NCBI GenBank assembly: GCA_934540955.1
Contig: CAKTCY010000070.1
Coordinates: 1-9,674, forward strand
Length of the DNA stretch: 9,674 nt
DNA from: an uncultured Faecalibacterium sp.
GTDB taxonomy: Bacteria > Bacillota > Clostridia > Oscillospirales > Ruminococcaceae
Direction of reading: 5' to 3'
Below the pieces are notes generated by a model that was not told the origin of the DNA, ran no database searches, and worked only from the letters and a program-made list of their open reading frames with translations. A program made the position numbers and the translations under genes. Within the stretch, counting starts at the first letter, position 1; each line of letters starts with the position of its first letter. Positions 1-7,811 of this stretch are shown here, piece after piece.

Positions 1-642
1 CTGAAGATCTTGGAGGGCACTGTCAGCAACGTGCCGCCGCAGGGCGGCCGCAAGCACCCGCAGCAGGAGTTCATCCAAATCGACACCACCAACATCCTGT
101 TCATCTGCGGCGGTGCCTTTGACGGTCTGGATAAGTATATCCTGCGCCGCACCGATAAGTCCGCGCTGGGCTTTGGCAGTGCGCTGAAGGATAACTCCAC
201 AGAGGCCGAGCGTGCTCTGCTGCGCAAGGTAGAGCCCCACGATCTGGTCAAGTTCGGCCTGATCCCGGAGCTGATCGGCCGTCTGCCGGTCATCACCGTA
301 CTGGACGATCTGGACGAGGATGCACTGGTGCGTGTGCTCAAGGAGCCCCGCAATAGTCTGGTCAAGCAGTATAAAGAGCTGCTGGGCATGGATAACGTGG
401 AGCTTACCTTCACGGACGAAGCTCTGCACGCCATTGCCCGCAAGACCATCGAGCGCAAGACCGGTGCCCGTGGTCTGCGCAGCGTGATGGAAAGCATTCT
501 GCTGCCCATCATGTACGAGGTGCCCAGCGATGCCACCATCATCCGCGTGACCGTGGACGAGGACACCGTGGAGGGCGGCGAGGCACATCTGGAATACGGT
601 GCCGTGCGCAAACGCTATAAAAATCAGGTCGCTCTCAGCTGA
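1..642 (+). CDS. clpX: ATP-dependent Clp protease ATP-binding subunit ClpX, C-terminal part (5' end outside the window)
   Basis: ClpX is the hexameric AAA+ unfoldase that recognises tagged substrates and feeds them into the ClpP peptidase in the cytoplasm. The frame is open from base 1, so this is the last 213 residues of a protein usually about 420 long; the zinc-binding domain, Walker A and Walker B lie upstream. Visible ClpX hallmarks are [13 protein letters not shown], then [16 protein letters not shown] (sensor 1 region), then [12 protein letters not shown], which carries the arginine finger, and the sensor 2 stretch [13 protein letters not shown] in the small C-terminal domain. The ClpP-docking loop tripeptide reads LGF (in SALGFGS) rather than the commoner IGF; this fits the known [LIV]-G-[FL] pattern. 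Codon use is strongly biased, as for a well-expressed gene. A hairpin terminator follows. Identification is very secure. Confidence 0.97.
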   Translation: MKILEGTVSNVPPQGGRKHPQQEFIQIDTTNILFICGGAFDGLDKYILRRTDKSALGFGSALKDNSTEAERALLRKVEPHDLVKFGLIPELIGRLPVITVLDDLDEDALVRVLKEPRNSLVKQYKELLGMDNVELTFTDEALHAIARKTIERKTGARGLRSVMESILLPIMYEVPSDATIIRVTVDEDTVEGGEAHLEYGAVRKRYKNQVALS

Positions 643-678
643 CGGCAGTGCCGCACAGCAGGGGAGTGTACCTGCCCG

Positions 679-721
679 AAAGCCCTGTTTCGAAAGCTTT
701 TTGCTTTTGGCAGGGCTTTTT
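679..721 (+). terminator. Rho-independent terminator after clpX
   Basis: AAAGCCCTG (679-687) pairs perfectly with CAGGGCTTT (711-719). Inside it a second stem, CGAAAGC (691-697) with GCTTTTG (703-709, one G-U pair), closes a T5 loop, giving a long bipartite hairpin. The descending arm ends in TTTTT (717-721). It lies 36 bases after the clpX stop and separates it from the aminotransferase gene. Confidence 0.88.
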
Positions 722-733
722 GCTTTCAAATTC

Positions 734-762
734 TTGTTTCTGACAGGAAAATGTACTATAAT
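734..762 (+). promoter_or_regulatory. Putative sigma-A promoter for the aminotransferase gene
   Basis: A perfect -10 box TATAAT (757-762) sits 17 bases after TTGTTT (734-739), a partial match to TTGACA. It lies just downstream of the clpX terminator and is the only good promoter in the 643-869 gap. Initiation would fall near base 769, leaving a leader of about 100 nt before the ATG at 870. Seen by eye; no start-site data. Confidence 0.7.
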
Positions 763-779
763 AGTAAAGTGTGGATCGT

Positions 780-811
780 GCGGCGTGTGCTCTCTGGCAG
801 GGGCATACCGC
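780..811 (+). other. Possible leader hairpin upstream of the aminotransferase gene
   Basis: GCGG (780-783) plus TGTGC (786-790) can pair with GCATACCGC (803-811), nine pairs with a two-base bulge and a 12-base loop. It would fold in the predicted 5' leader. No T run follows, so it is not a terminator, and I do not recognise a riboswitch or the T-box consensus. It may be incidental. Confidence 0.25.
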
Positions 812-869
812 AAAAGACGAGCCATAGAATTGGGTAACAGGAAGAGTACTATAAAGGAGTGTGTTTTCA

Positions 870-2150
870 ATGGCAAATTATCACGAGATGGATCGCGATG
901 CGCTGACCGCTGAAAAGGCAGCGCTGGAGCAGGAATACAAGCAGTTTCAGGCAAAGGGTCTGAAGCTGAATATGGCACGCGGCAAGCCCGGCCCCCACCA
1001 GATGGATCTGGCAATGGACCTGCTGAAGATGACCGACTACACCACGGATGCAGGCACCGATGCTCGCAACTACGGCGAGCTGGAGGGTCTGCATGAGGCG
1101 CGCACCCTGTTTGCAGATGTGTTCGGCGTAAAGCCCAACGAGGTGTTCGTGGGCGGCAACTCCAGCCTGCAGCTGATGTATAACCTGATCAACATCGGCT
1201 ATGTGTTCGGCTTCCCGGAGTCTCCCTGCCCCTGGTCTCAGGTGGAGAAGCGCAAGTTCCTCTGCCCGGTGCCCGGCTATGACCGTCACTTTGCCATCAC
1301 CGAGGAGTTCGGCTTTGAGCTTATCAGCGTGCCCATGACCCCCAACGGCCCCGATATGGACGTTGTGGAAAAGCTGGTGGCAGAGGACGATACCATCAAG
1401 GGCATCTGGTGCGTGCCGCAGTACTCCAACCCCGATGGCTACACCTACAGCGATGAGACCATCGAGCGTTTTGCCAAGATGAAGACCGCCGCCCCGGATT
1501 TCAAAATCTTCTGGGATGAGGCCTACATCGTCCATCACCTGACCGAGGAGATCATTGAGACCCCCGTGCTGCTGAACGTGAGCAAGAAGTACGGCACACA
1601 GGATCGCGTGTTCATGTTCACCTCCACCAGCAAGATCACCTTCCCGGGTGCCGGCGTTTCTGCCATTGCCTGCAGCGACAACAGCATGAAGTATATGTGC
1701 AAGCGCTTTGCGGTGATGATCATCAGCTACGATAAGATGAACCAACTGCGCCACGTCCGCTTCCTGAAAAACAAGGAGGGCGTTCTGGCACACATGGCAA
1801 AGCATCGCCGCCGTCTGGTGCCCTGCTTTGATGCCGTCAAGACCGCCTTTGCCGCCAACCTCACCCCCTGCGGCGATATTGCCCACTGGACCAACCCCAA
1901 GGGCGGCTACTTCATCAGCCTGTATGTCATGCCCGGCTGCGCTAAGCGCGTGGCAGACCTGTGCAAGAACGCAGGTCTGGTGCTGACCGGCGCAGGCTCT
2001 GCCTATCCGTACCACAAGGATCCGCAGGACTCTCATCTGCGCATCGCCCCCACTTATCCCAGTCTGGACGAGGTGGAGACCGCTTCCGAGCTGCTGTGCG
2101 TCTGCGTGCGTCTGGCTGTTGTGGAAAAGCTGCTGGCTGATATGGCCTAA
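870..2150 (+). CDS. Aspartate-type aminotransferase, PLP-dependent fold type I (class Ic family)
   Basis: This is a fold-type I PLP enzyme of 426 residues in the family formerly labelled MocR-like/alanine-glyoxylate aminotransferase and now linked to class Ic aspartate aminotransferases (corynebacterial type). It probably interconverts aspartate and 2-oxoglutarate with oxaloacetate and glutamate in the cytoplasm. Visible features: MARGKPGP near the N-terminus, GGNSSLQLMYN (cofactor phosphate region), N187 in SNPDG, D216 in WDEAY (pyridine nitrogen contact), the Schiff-base lysine K255 in STSKITFPG, and R391 in LRIAPTYPS (substrate carboxylate). The start at 870 is preferred because AAAGGAG (853-859) lies 10 bases upstream; a GTG at 861 would be one base from it. 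It appears monocistronic, with its own promoter and a terminator after it. Family is secure; the exact substrate is inferred. Confidence 0.92.
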   Translation: MANYHEMDRDALTAEKAALEQEYKQFQAKGLKLNMARGKPGPHQMDLAMDLLKMTDYTTDAGTDARNYGELEGLHEARTLFADVFGVKPNEVFVGGNSSLQLMYNLINIGYVFGFPESPCPWSQVEKRKFLCPVPGYDRHFAITEEFGFELISVPMTPNGPDMDVVEKLVAEDDTIKGIWCVPQYSNPDGYTYSDETIERFAKMKTAAPDFKIFWDEAYIVHHLTEEIIETPVLLNVSKKYGTQDRVFMFTSTSKITFPGAGVSAIACSDNSMKYMCKRFAVMIISYDKMNQLRHVRFLKNKEGVLAHMAKHRRRLVPCFDAVKTAFAANLTPCGDIAHWTNPKGGYFISLYVMPGCAKRVADLCKNAGLVLTGAGSAYPYHKDPQDSHLRIAPTYPSLDEVETASELLCVCVRLAVVEKLLADMA

Positions 2151-2172
2151 GGCTTGAAATAATTTGTATATT

Positions 2173-2213
2173 CTCCTCTGCGGGGCTCTTTGCAGGGCTG
2201 GCAGGGGAGTTTT
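2173..2213 (+). terminator. Probable Rho-independent terminator after the aminotransferase gene
   Basis: CTCCTCTGC (2173-2181) pairs with GCAGGGGAG (2201-2209) over nine positions with one G-U pair, followed at once by TTTT (2210-2213). The 19-base loop is rather large and the T tract short, so efficiency is uncertain. It lies 22 bases after the stop codon. Confidence 0.6.
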
Positions 2214-2231
2214 ATCACAGAAAGGTCGGCA

Positions 2232-2322
2232 CGACGGCTGCTCTGTGAGGAGAGGAACCGTCGGCAAAACTTGCGGTTCACAACAAAAACGGCTGCGGCT
2301 GCACAGCCGCCGCTTTTGGAGG
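2232..2322 (+). promoter_or_regulatory. Structured 5' leader of secDF with competing hairpins and ribosome-binding site
   Basis: Three perfect 6-bp stems are packed before secDF: CGACGG (2232-2237) with CCGTCG (2258-2263); GAACCG (2255-2260) with CGGTTC (2274-2279); and GCGGCT (2295-2300) with AGCCGC (2305-2310), closed by a GCAC loop. The first two share bases 2258-2260, so they exclude each other. The third is followed by TTTT (2314-2317) and directly by the Shine-Dalgarno GGAGG (2318-2322), 11 bases before the ATG. It therefore looks terminator-like or able to block the ribosome. I find no convincing promoter in the 2151-2333 gap and recognise no known riboswitch class. The pairings are seen; the regulatory role is inference. 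Confidence 0.4.
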
Positions 2323-2333
2323 TTCCCTGATTT

Positions 2334-4667
2334 ATGAAAACAAAAGGCAAAGCATGGCAGCTGGTCGTTACTGCGCTGCTGATCGTTGTGTTTGTCTACA
2401 CCGCCTTTTTTGGCGTGTCGGCAAAATACGGCGATGTGACCACCACCTATATCAAGGGTGCAAAGGATATCCGCTTTGGTGTGGATATCAAGGGCGGTGT
2501 CAACGTCACCTTTGTGCCCTCGGATGGCTACGATGCCACGGACGAGCAGCTGGATGCCGCCCGTCTGGTCATCGAGAACCGTCTGGTCGCATTGAACGTG
2601 ACCGACTATGAGCTGTATGTGGACAATAACTCCGACAGTCTGATTCTGGAGTTCCCGTGGCAGTCCGGCGAGACGGATTTTGACCCTGAGTCCGCCATTC
2701 AGGAGATCGGCACCACCGCCTACCTGACCTTCCGCGAGGGCGCCAGCAAGGACGGCGAACTGGTTTTGGACGGCTCCATGGTCGAAAGCGCTTCGGCACA
2801 GTACGGTGCGGTGAGCAACGGCGGCAGTGCTGAGTATTACGTTGCCCTCAAGTTCACCACCGAGGGTGCCAAGGCCTTTGGCGATGCCACCACCAAGCTG
2901 GCTGCCGATAAGGGCAGCATCAGCATTTGGCTGGACGATGAGAACGTGAGCACCGCCACCGTCAACACCGCTATCACCGACGGACAGGCCATCATCACCA
3001 GCTCGGCCTCCAATCCCTTTACGCAGGAGGCCGTGGTCAAGATGGCACGCCAGATCAACTCCGGTGCGCTGCCCTTTGCTTTGAGTGTGGACAGCTACTC
3101 CACCGTGAGCCCCAGTCTGGGCGAAAACAGCCTTGGTGCCATGGTGCTGGCAGGCCTGATCGCCTTTGCCCTCATCGTGGTGTTCATGACGGTGCTGTAC
3201 CGTCTGCCGGGCTTTCTGGCCTGCATTGCACTGGCAGGTCAGGTGGCCGCTACGCTGGCCTTTGTGTCCGGCTACTTCCCGGTGTTTGAAAGCTTTACCC
3301 TGACCCTGCCCGGTATCGCAGGTATCATTCTGGCCATCGGCATGGGCGTGGATGCCAACGTTATCACCGCCGAGCGCATCAAGGAGGAGCTGAAAAACGG
3401 CAAATCTCTGGATGGCGCACTGAAGAGTGGCTTTGCCCGCGGTCTGACTCCCATTATTGACGGCAATGTGACCATCGTCATCGTGGCCATCGTGCTCATG
3501 GGCGCCTTCGGCCCCTCGGACGGTCTGTTTGCCAAGGCACTGCACTTTGTGTTCTTTGCCTTCGGCCCCTCTACCGCAGGCACCATCTATGCCTTCGGCT
3601 ATACGCTGCTCACCGGCGTGCTGCTGAACTTCGTGTTCGGCGTGTTCGCTACCCGTGTGATGATCCGCGGTGCAGCCGCCATCAAGGCACTGCGCAACCC
3701 GTGGCTCTACGGCGCTGCAAAGCCCGGGCAGGAAAAGGCGGAAAAGAAGCCGGTGGATTTCGTAGCCCTGCGCAAAAAGTTCCTGACCTTCTCTGCCTGC
3801 CTGATGGCAGTTATCCTGCTGTGCACCGCAGTGTTCGGTGTGCATCTGGATACCGAGTTCACCGGCGGTGCCATGATCACCCTGTCCTACGAGGGCAGCT
3901 TTGACCAGTCCGCAGTGCAAAAGACTGCTGCTGCGGCGCTGGAAAACACCGGCCTGACCCTGCAGACCGGCGAGAACGTGGCCACCGGCGACCAGACCCT
4001 GAAGATCTCCATGCCCGGCACCGAGACCGTGACCACCGAGCAGGTGGAGAACCTGCTGGACTCCCTGAATGAGAGCTACCCGGATAACCAGTTTGCCCAG
4101 CTGTCCTTGAGCAACGTCAGCGCAGCCATGGGCACCAAGTTCCTGCAGAAGAGCTTGGTGGCTGTGCTGTTTGCACTGGTGCTCATTCTGCTGTATATCG
4201 CCCTGCGCTTCAAGAACATCGGCGGTCTGACCGGCGGCATGATGGCAGTGCTGGCGCTGGTCAACGACCTGATGGTGGTGTTCGGCACCTTTGTGCTGCT
4301 GCGCACCGCACTGGACGGCAACTTTATTGCCGCCATGCTCACCATCCTCGGCTACTCCATCAACGATACCGTTGTGGTGTACGACCGCATCCGCGAGAAC
4401 CGCGCCCTCATGGGCAAAAAGGGCAGCTTTGAGGAGCTGGTCAACCAGTCGGTCAATCAGTCTGCCCGCCGCACCCTGATCACCACCATCACCACCGTGA
4501 TGGCACTGGGTGTCATGTGCATCGTGGCAAAGCTGTACGGTCTGGACAGCATCTTTACCTTTGCGTTCCCGCTGATGATGGGTATGATCAGCGGTGTGTA
4601 CACCTCTCTGTGCGTTTCCACCTCGGCATGGATGCTGTGGAGCGAGCGCAGCAAAAAGAAAAACTGA
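2334..4667 (+). CDS. secDF: Protein translocase subunit SecDF (fused SecD and SecF)
   Basis: SecDF is a membrane partner of SecYEG that uses the proton gradient to pull proteins across the membrane in the late stage of export. The 777-residue protein has the 12-helix layout of a SecD-SecF fusion. Helix 1 is at about 9-30, the SecD motif GVDIKGG at 49-55, then an extracytoplasmic P1 domain to about 265. Helices 2-6 lie at about 268-445 and include GMGVDANV with D340, the conserved proton-pathway aspartate region. A linker rich in Lys/Glu follows at about 455-475. The SecF half has helix 7 (about 480-500), FTGGA (509-513), a second periplasmic loop, and helices 8-12, with [17 protein letters not shown] including N677-D678 and D684-R685. 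Length is close to the Bacillus subtilis fusion. nrdR follows after 16 bases, probably in the same transcript. Confidence 0.96.
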   Translation: MKTKGKAWQLVVTALLIVVFVYTAFFGVSAKYGDVTTTYIKGAKDIRFGVDIKGGVNVTFVPSDGYDATDEQLDAARLVIENRLVALNVTDYELYVDNNSDSLILEFPWQSGETDFDPESAIQEIGTTAYLTFREGASKDGELVLDGSMVESASAQYGAVSNGGSAEYYVALKFTTEGAKAFGDATTKLAADKGSISIWLDDENVSTATVNTAITDGQAIITSSASNPFTQEAVVKMARQINSGALPFALSVDSYSTVSPSLGENSLGAMVLAGLIAFALIVVFMTVLYRLPGFLACIALAGQVAATLAFVSGYFPVFESFTLTLPGIAGIILAIGMGVDANVITAERIKEELKNGKSLDGALKSGFARGLTPIIDGNVTIVIVAIVLMGAFGPSDGLFAKALHFVFFAFGPSTAGTIYAFGYTLLTGVLLNFVFGVFATRVMIRGAAAIKALRNPWLYGAAKPGQEKAEKKPVDFVALRKKFLTFSACLMAVILLCTAVFGVHLDTEFTGGAMITLSYEGSFDQSAVQKTAAAALENTGLTLQTGENVATGDQTLKISMPGTETVTTEQVENLLDSLNESYPDNQFAQLSLSNVSAAMGTKFLQKSLVAVLFALVLILLYIALRFKNIGGLTGGMMAVLALVNDLMVVFGTFVLLRTALDGNFIAAMLTILGYSINDTVVVYDRIRENRALMGKKGSFEELVNQSVNQSARRTLITTITTVMALGVMCIVAKLYGLDSIFTFAFPLMMGMISGVYTSLCVSTSAWMLWSERSKKKN

Positions 4668-4683
4668 GGCGGAGGAACAAAAG

Positions 4684-5151
4684 ATGAAGTGCCCTTATTG
4701 CGGCGCGGAGGAATCCAAGGTGATCGACTCCCGCCCCACGGAAGATAACGAGCGCATCCGCCGCCGCCGCGAGTGCCTGAACTGCCACATGCGCTTTACC
4801 ACCTACGAGGTGGTGGAAACAGTGCCGCTGGTGGTCATCAAAAAGGATAACTCCCGCGAGCCCTTTGACCGGCAGAAGCTGTTCAACGCCATGCTGCGCG
4901 CCTGCGCCAAGCGCCCTGTCAGCTACGAAACGCTGGAGCGTGCTGTCAGCAGCATCGAGCAGTCCCTGTTCAGCTCCTACGACCGCGAGATCCCCAGTGT
5001 GCGCATTGGCGAGCTGACCATGCAGGAGCTGAAAAAGATCGACGAGGTGGCCTATATCCGCTTCGCCTCGGTCTACCGCCAGTTCGCAGATGTGGAAAGC
5101 TTCCTTGATGAACTGAAAAAGCTTGTGGGCGACCGCAAGGAAAACCAGTAA
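4684..5151 (+). CDS. nrdR: Transcriptional repressor NrdR
   Basis: NrdR is the zinc-ribbon/ATP-cone repressor that senses ATP and dATP and shuts down ribonucleotide reductase genes when dNTPs are plentiful. The 155-residue product matches the family's usual length. The N-terminal zinc ribbon has C3-x2-C6 and C31-x2-C34, with the Arg-rich stretch RIRRRRE before the second pair. The ATP-cone follows from about residue 47 ([20 protein letters not shown]) to about 137, including [17 protein letters not shown] near the end. The start is fixed by GGAGG (4671-4675) eight bases upstream; the frame stays open further upstream, but only over the end of secDF. It lies 16 bases after secDF, so it probably has no promoter of its own. 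I see no convincing NrdR box in the window, so its targets are elsewhere. Confidence 0.96.
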   Translation: MKCPYCGAEESKVIDSRPTEDNERIRRRRECLNCHMRFTTYEVVETVPLVVIKKDNSREPFDRQKLFNAMLRACAKRPVSYETLERAVSSIEQSLFSSYDREIPSVRIGELTMQELKKIDEVAYIRFASVYRQFADVESFLDELKKLVGDRKENQ

Positions 5152-5161
5152 CCTATAACTT

Positions 5162-5202
5162 AAAAAGGACACTGCACGAAACACTGTGCAGTGTCCTTTT
5201 TT
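5162..5202. terminator. Bidirectional Rho-independent terminator between nrdR and the convergent DUF4363 gene
   Basis: AAAAAGGACACTGCAC (5162-5177) pairs perfectly over 16 bases with its reverse complement (5186-5201) around an 8-base loop, with a T run on the right arm (5197-5202). The A run on the left arm reads as T5 on the minus strand, so it can end transcripts from both sides. It begins 11 bases after nrdR and 8 bases beyond the DUF4363 stop. Confidence 0.93.
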
Positions 5203-5209
5203 GCGCATC

Positions 5210-5578
5210 TTACACCAGCCGCCGGGCAAGCCATTCCAGCCGCTCCACCTCTACCTGTGCGCGGCGCAGCTCGCCCAGCGCGTCCTCGGTGGCCTGCTGC
5301 TCAAGGTATCCGTCTGCTGCCCGCAGTGCAGCTTCCAGCTCCGTGTAGTCGGCCGTGCGCAGCAGATGGCTCATGGTCTGGCGCATAGTGTCGCAAAGCT
5401 CTGCGCCCTCGGCAAGCGCCTGCCGCGCAGTAGGGAAGTCCTTCTGACGCACAGCCTCAAGGGCACAGTCCAAGTCAGCCGAGATATCCTGTGCAAAGCC
5501 CTGCACCCGTCCGCTGCTGTAAAGGGATACCCCCAGCAGCACGGCTACGATCAGGATACACGCATAGATCCGCTTCAT
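5210..5578 (-). CDS. DUF4363 family membrane-anchored protein
   Basis: A 122-residue protein with one N-terminal hydrophobic segment (about 4-22, YACILIVAVLLGVSLY) that is a membrane anchor or uncleaved signal, followed by an all-helical acidic/amphipathic domain probably outside the cytoplasm. The ending, with TADYTELEAALRAADGYLE and then ELRRAQVEVERL, fits the DUF4363 pattern of paired helices. The biochemical role is unknown. In endospore-forming Clostridia this family commonly travels with a DUF421 protein and with spore genes such as spoVAC-D-E, and here too it follows a DUF421 gene. The ATG at 5576-5578 overlaps the upstream stop (ATGA) and has GGAGG (read on the minus strand, 5585-5589) six bases away, so this start is preferred over longer forms. 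Family call moderately secure; role inferred from neighbours. Confidence 0.78.
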   Translation of the reverse strand: MKRIYACILIVAVLLGVSLYSSGRVQGFAQDISADLDCALEAVRQKDFPTARQALAEGAELCDTMRQTMSHLLRTADYTELEAALRAADGYLEQQATEDALGELRRAQVEVERLEWLARRLV

Positions 5579-6267
5579 CGCTTTCCTCCCGGCTGACGGC
5601 TTTCCTTTTTCAGCAGAAAATAGTCCTCGGTCTCGTTGCCGATGAGCAGTAAAATCTCCTGTGGCAGAACCGTGTTTGCCGTGGCGGTGCGCTCCAGCCA
5701 TGCACGGTCCTTGCCGCACCAGCGCAGATTGTCCTCCAGCACCTGCCCGTCCAGTACAAAGGGGATGGTGGCCTGTGTCTGCTGTACCTTCAGCTGCAAG
5801 TCTGCTAGGGTAGCCGCTTCCTGCTCCGGGCGCAGCGCCGCCGACAGCGTGCCGTTCGTTTCAATGACAGCGTAGGACACCCTGCGCGGGTCGAAGATAT
5901 CCTTGCCGCGCAGCGCCTCCATCAGGTCAGCGGTGGTCAGCCGCAGCATCCGCAAAGCGTTCTGGTCGATCTTTCCGTCCAGAATGACCGTTTTGGGACG
6001 CCCGGAGAGAAAATTGAAGAACCTCTGGCTGCGGAAACTCACCACCGAACCCAGCAGCTCCAGCGCCGCAATGAGGAACAGCGGGATGAGGCTGGCGGTG
6101 ATGGGCACATCCTCCGATTCAATGGAGATGGACGCCAGATTGGAGATCAGGATGGTGGATACCAGCTCCTCCGGCTGCAGCTCTCCCAGCTGACGCTTGC
6201 CCATCAGCCGCATGGCAAACAAAACGCAGAGATACAGGATAATGGTACGGCAAAGCAGCAGTTTCAT
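5575..6267 (-). CDS. DUF421 (YetF-like) membrane protein
   Basis: A 230-residue DUF421 protein. Two or three hydrophobic segments lie in the first 80 residues: about 3-20, about 37-50, and about 55-77 (SLIPLFLIAALELLGSVVSF). The signature GKRQLGELQPEELVSTILISNLASI lies between the first and third. The soluble remainder has the family core LSGRPKTVILDGKI, LRMLRLTTADLMEALRGK and VSYAVIETNGTLSAAL. Relatives include Bacillus YetF/YdfS and the 2Duf protein of spoVA2mob operons, a spore inner-membrane protein that raises heat resistance; a similar site here is inference. The ATG at 6265-6267 has GGAGG (minus strand, 6276-6280) eight bases upstream. A longer frame to 6333 lacks such a site and would add non-family residues. 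It is coupled to the DUF4363 gene by ATGA and diverges from the germination operon. Confidence 0.9.
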   Translation of the reverse strand: MKLLLCRTIILYLCVLFAMRLMGKRQLGELQPEELVSTILISNLASISIESEDVPITASLIPLFLIAALELLGSVVSFRSQRFFNFLSGRPKTVILDGKIDQNALRMLRLTTADLMEALRGKDIFDPRRVSYAVIETNGTLSAALRPEQEAATLADLQLKVQQTQATIPFVLDGQVLEDNLRWCGKDRAWLERTATANTVLPQEILLLIGNETEDYFLLKKESRQPGGKR

Positions 6268-6298
6268 ACACAAACCCTCCCGGTGCGGGGTGCGCGGC

Positions 6299-6328
6299 GT
6301 ATTCCGCTGCGGCAAAGCGGGCATACTG
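6299..6328 (+). promoter_or_regulatory. Candidate sigma-G (forespore) promoter for the ger operon
   Basis: CATACTG (6322-6328) matches six of seven positions of the Bacillus sigma-G -10 consensus CATnhTA as usually written. GTATT (6299-6303) matches four of five positions of the -35 GHATR, with an 18-base spacer, the known optimum. Transcription would begin near 6335, just before the Shine-Dalgarno at 6336-6342, giving a very short leader, which argues for some caution. A sigma-A reading is poorer because no TTGACA-like box fits. Sigma-G control is typical of gerA operons. No experimental support. Confidence 0.42.
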
Positions 6329-6335
6329 CACACAC

Positions 6336-6342
6336 AAAGGAG
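6336..6342 (+). promoter_or_regulatory. Ribosome-binding site that decides the gerA start
   Basis: AAAGGAG lies 8 bases before GTG 6351 but only 2 before ATG 6345 and overlaps GTG 6342. Spacing therefore favours the GTG at 6351, which also begins the protein just before the conserved family helix. ATG 6345 would add two residues. Confidence 0.65.
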
Positions 6343-6350
6343 TGATGAAT

Positions 6351-7811
6351 GTGCAGTTGCTTTCGCAAAGCCTTGCGGAAAACCTGTCCGCGCTTGATGC
6401 TAGGTTTGGCAAATCGGCAGACTATTATGCGAAGAAGATCGTTTTATATGGTTGTCCGGGGTGTATCGTAATGTTTGACGGCATGGCAAGCCTTGATTCG
6501 CTCTGGGAGCTGTTGCTGGATGCCGCCGGGCGGCAGTCTGCTTCTGTCCGGCTTACCGGCGCGCAGGCCTATGCGTATATCCTGCACGGCTCGGCTTTCC
6601 CGGCCGAGAGCACCCCGGTGCAGGATATGCCGCAGCTCGTAGCGCGTCTGACAGCCGGCATGGCAGTGCTGCTATTAGAAGGGTGCAGCAGCGGCATTGT
6701 TTTTTCAGTGCAGAGCCTCAAGTTCCGTTCTGTGCAGGAGCCCTCCACCGAGGGCAACCTGCGCGGCAGCAGGGAAGGCTTTACCGATCTGCTGCGGGTG
6801 AACCTGAGCCTTTTGCGCCGTCTTGTCCGTACCGATACCCTTGTGCAGGAGGCCGCACAGGCGCACACCTGCTGCAATACAGAGTACGCTCTTTGCTACT
6901 GCAAGGACCGTGCCGACCCCGCCATGGTGCGCCGGGTGCGCGCCATTTTGCAAAGTGCAAGGCCGGAGCTGCTGCTGGATTCCAGCTATTTTGTGCCGTG
7001 GCTGCTGCCCGGCAAGGCGCGGCTGTTCACCCCGGTACACTACACCGAACGCCCGGCGGTCGCCGCCGCAAAATTGTGTGAGGGGAAGTTGATCGTTTTG
7101 GTCAACGGCAGCCCTTCGGCGCTGGTGCTGCCTGCGCTCTTCAGTGAGCAGTTCGAGTGTCTGGACGATTATGCTTCTACGGCAGTGTTTTCCTCTTTTT
7201 TGCGGGTGCTGAAGTACTTTTCCTTTTACCTTACGGTGTTTCTGCCGGGTGTCTTTGTGTGCGTGGCGGTGTATCTGCCGGAGCTGTTGCCCCCGCAGCT
7301 GCTGTACAAGATCGAAGCAGCTGAAAAGGCTACTCCGCTGCCCCTGTTTGCCGAGATGCTGCTGGTGATCCTGATTTTAGAGATCATCCGGGAGGCAGGG
7401 CTGCGGATGCCGCAGTCGCTGGGGCACTCGGTCAGTCTGGTGTCGGCGCTCATCATTGGCGATGCCGCCATTGCCACCGGGCTCATGAGCACCCCGGTCA
7501 TCTTTGTGGCAAGTATTACGGCCATTGCGGTCTTTGTCACCCCGGGCTTATACGAGCCCGCCACCCTGCTGCGCATCGGTACGGTGCTGCTGGCGGGGCT
7601 TGCTGGACCGGTGGGGCTGGCAGCAGCGTTTTTCGGCTTTCTGCTCAGTATTGTCAGCACCGAGGCGCTGGGCGTGCCATACCTTGCGCCGCACCCCTTC
7701 CCGCAGCAGCCGCTTTCCGAGGATGGCATTCTGCGCCGCAACTACCGGCAGCTGTCCCGGCAGGGGTTCAATATCTGGCAAAAGCGGGAGAGGGGGAAAC
7801 GACAGTCATGA
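6351..7811 (+). CDS. gerA: Spore germination protein GerA (germinant receptor A subunit)
   Basis: The A subunit of the Ger-type nutrient germinant receptor, which sits in the spore inner membrane and with B and C subunits triggers ion release when germinants bind. The 486-residue product is near the normal length. The N-terminal soluble domain has family landmarks: QEPSTEGNLRGSREGF around E130-F144, then NLSLLRRLVRT, TERP at 232-235, and EGKLIVLVNGSPSALVLP. From about residue 289 there are five or so membrane helices, with FLPGVFVCVAVYLPELLP, LEIIREAGLRMPQSLGHSVS and ALIIGDAAIATGLMSTP, all typical of the family. Small deviations are GSREGF where GPREGF is usual, and a Cys-rich AHTCCNTEYALCYC stretch. 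The next gene overlaps by ATGA. Four TTA and one CTA codons mark it off from the left-hand genes. Which germinant it serves cannot be told. Confidence 0.95.
   Translation: MQLLSQSLAENLSALDARFGKSADYYAKKIVLYGCPGCIVMFDGMASLDSLWELLLDAAGRQSASVRLTGAQAYAYILHGSAFPAESTPVQDMPQLVARLTAGMAVLLLEGCSSGIVFSVQSLKFRSVQEPSTEGNLRGSREGFTDLLRVNLSLLRRLVRTDTLVQEAAQAHTCCNTEYALCYCKDRADPAMVRRVRAILQSARPELLLDSSYFVPWLLPGKARLFTPVHYTERPAVAAAKLCEGKLIVLVNGSPSALVLPALFSEQFECLDDYASTAVFSSFLRVLKYFSFYLTVFLPGVFVCVAVYLPELLPPQLLYKIEAAEKATPLPLFAEMLLVILILEIIREAGLRMPQSLGHSVSLVSALIIGDAAIATGLMSTPVIFVASITAIAVFVTPGLYEPATLLRIGTVLLAGLAGPVGLAAAFFGFLLSIVSTEALGVPYLAPHPFPQQPLSEDGILRRNYRQLSRQGFNIWQKRERGKRQS

Noticed and set aside
763..869. T-box or other amino-acid riboswitch in the aminotransferase leader
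   Set aside because: The T-box consensus TGGNACCGCG is absent (only CATACCGC occurs), and there is no stem I pattern or terminator/antiterminator pair in the roughly 100-nt leader.
2216..2290. Signal recognition particle RNA or other known small RNA before secDF
   Set aside because: The purine-rich GAGGAGAGGAACC stretch recalls such RNAs at first sight, but the conserved SRP loop (GGAAGGAAGCAGC-like) and the long pairing arms are missing.
867..3920. A 1,017-codon open frame on the minus strand across the aminotransferase gene, the gap and most of secDF
   Set aside because: It is codon-aligned with the sense genes (both in the same frame), so a stop would require TTA, CTA or TCA in the sense strand, which these genes avoid. 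The product is a His/Gln/Gly/Cys-rich string with no recognisable domain. It is a shadow of codon bias.
4588..5229. A 213-codon minus-strand frame opposite nrdR
   Set aside because: It lies antisense to a certain NrdR, runs through the terminator stem, and has no family-like sequence or ribosome-binding site.
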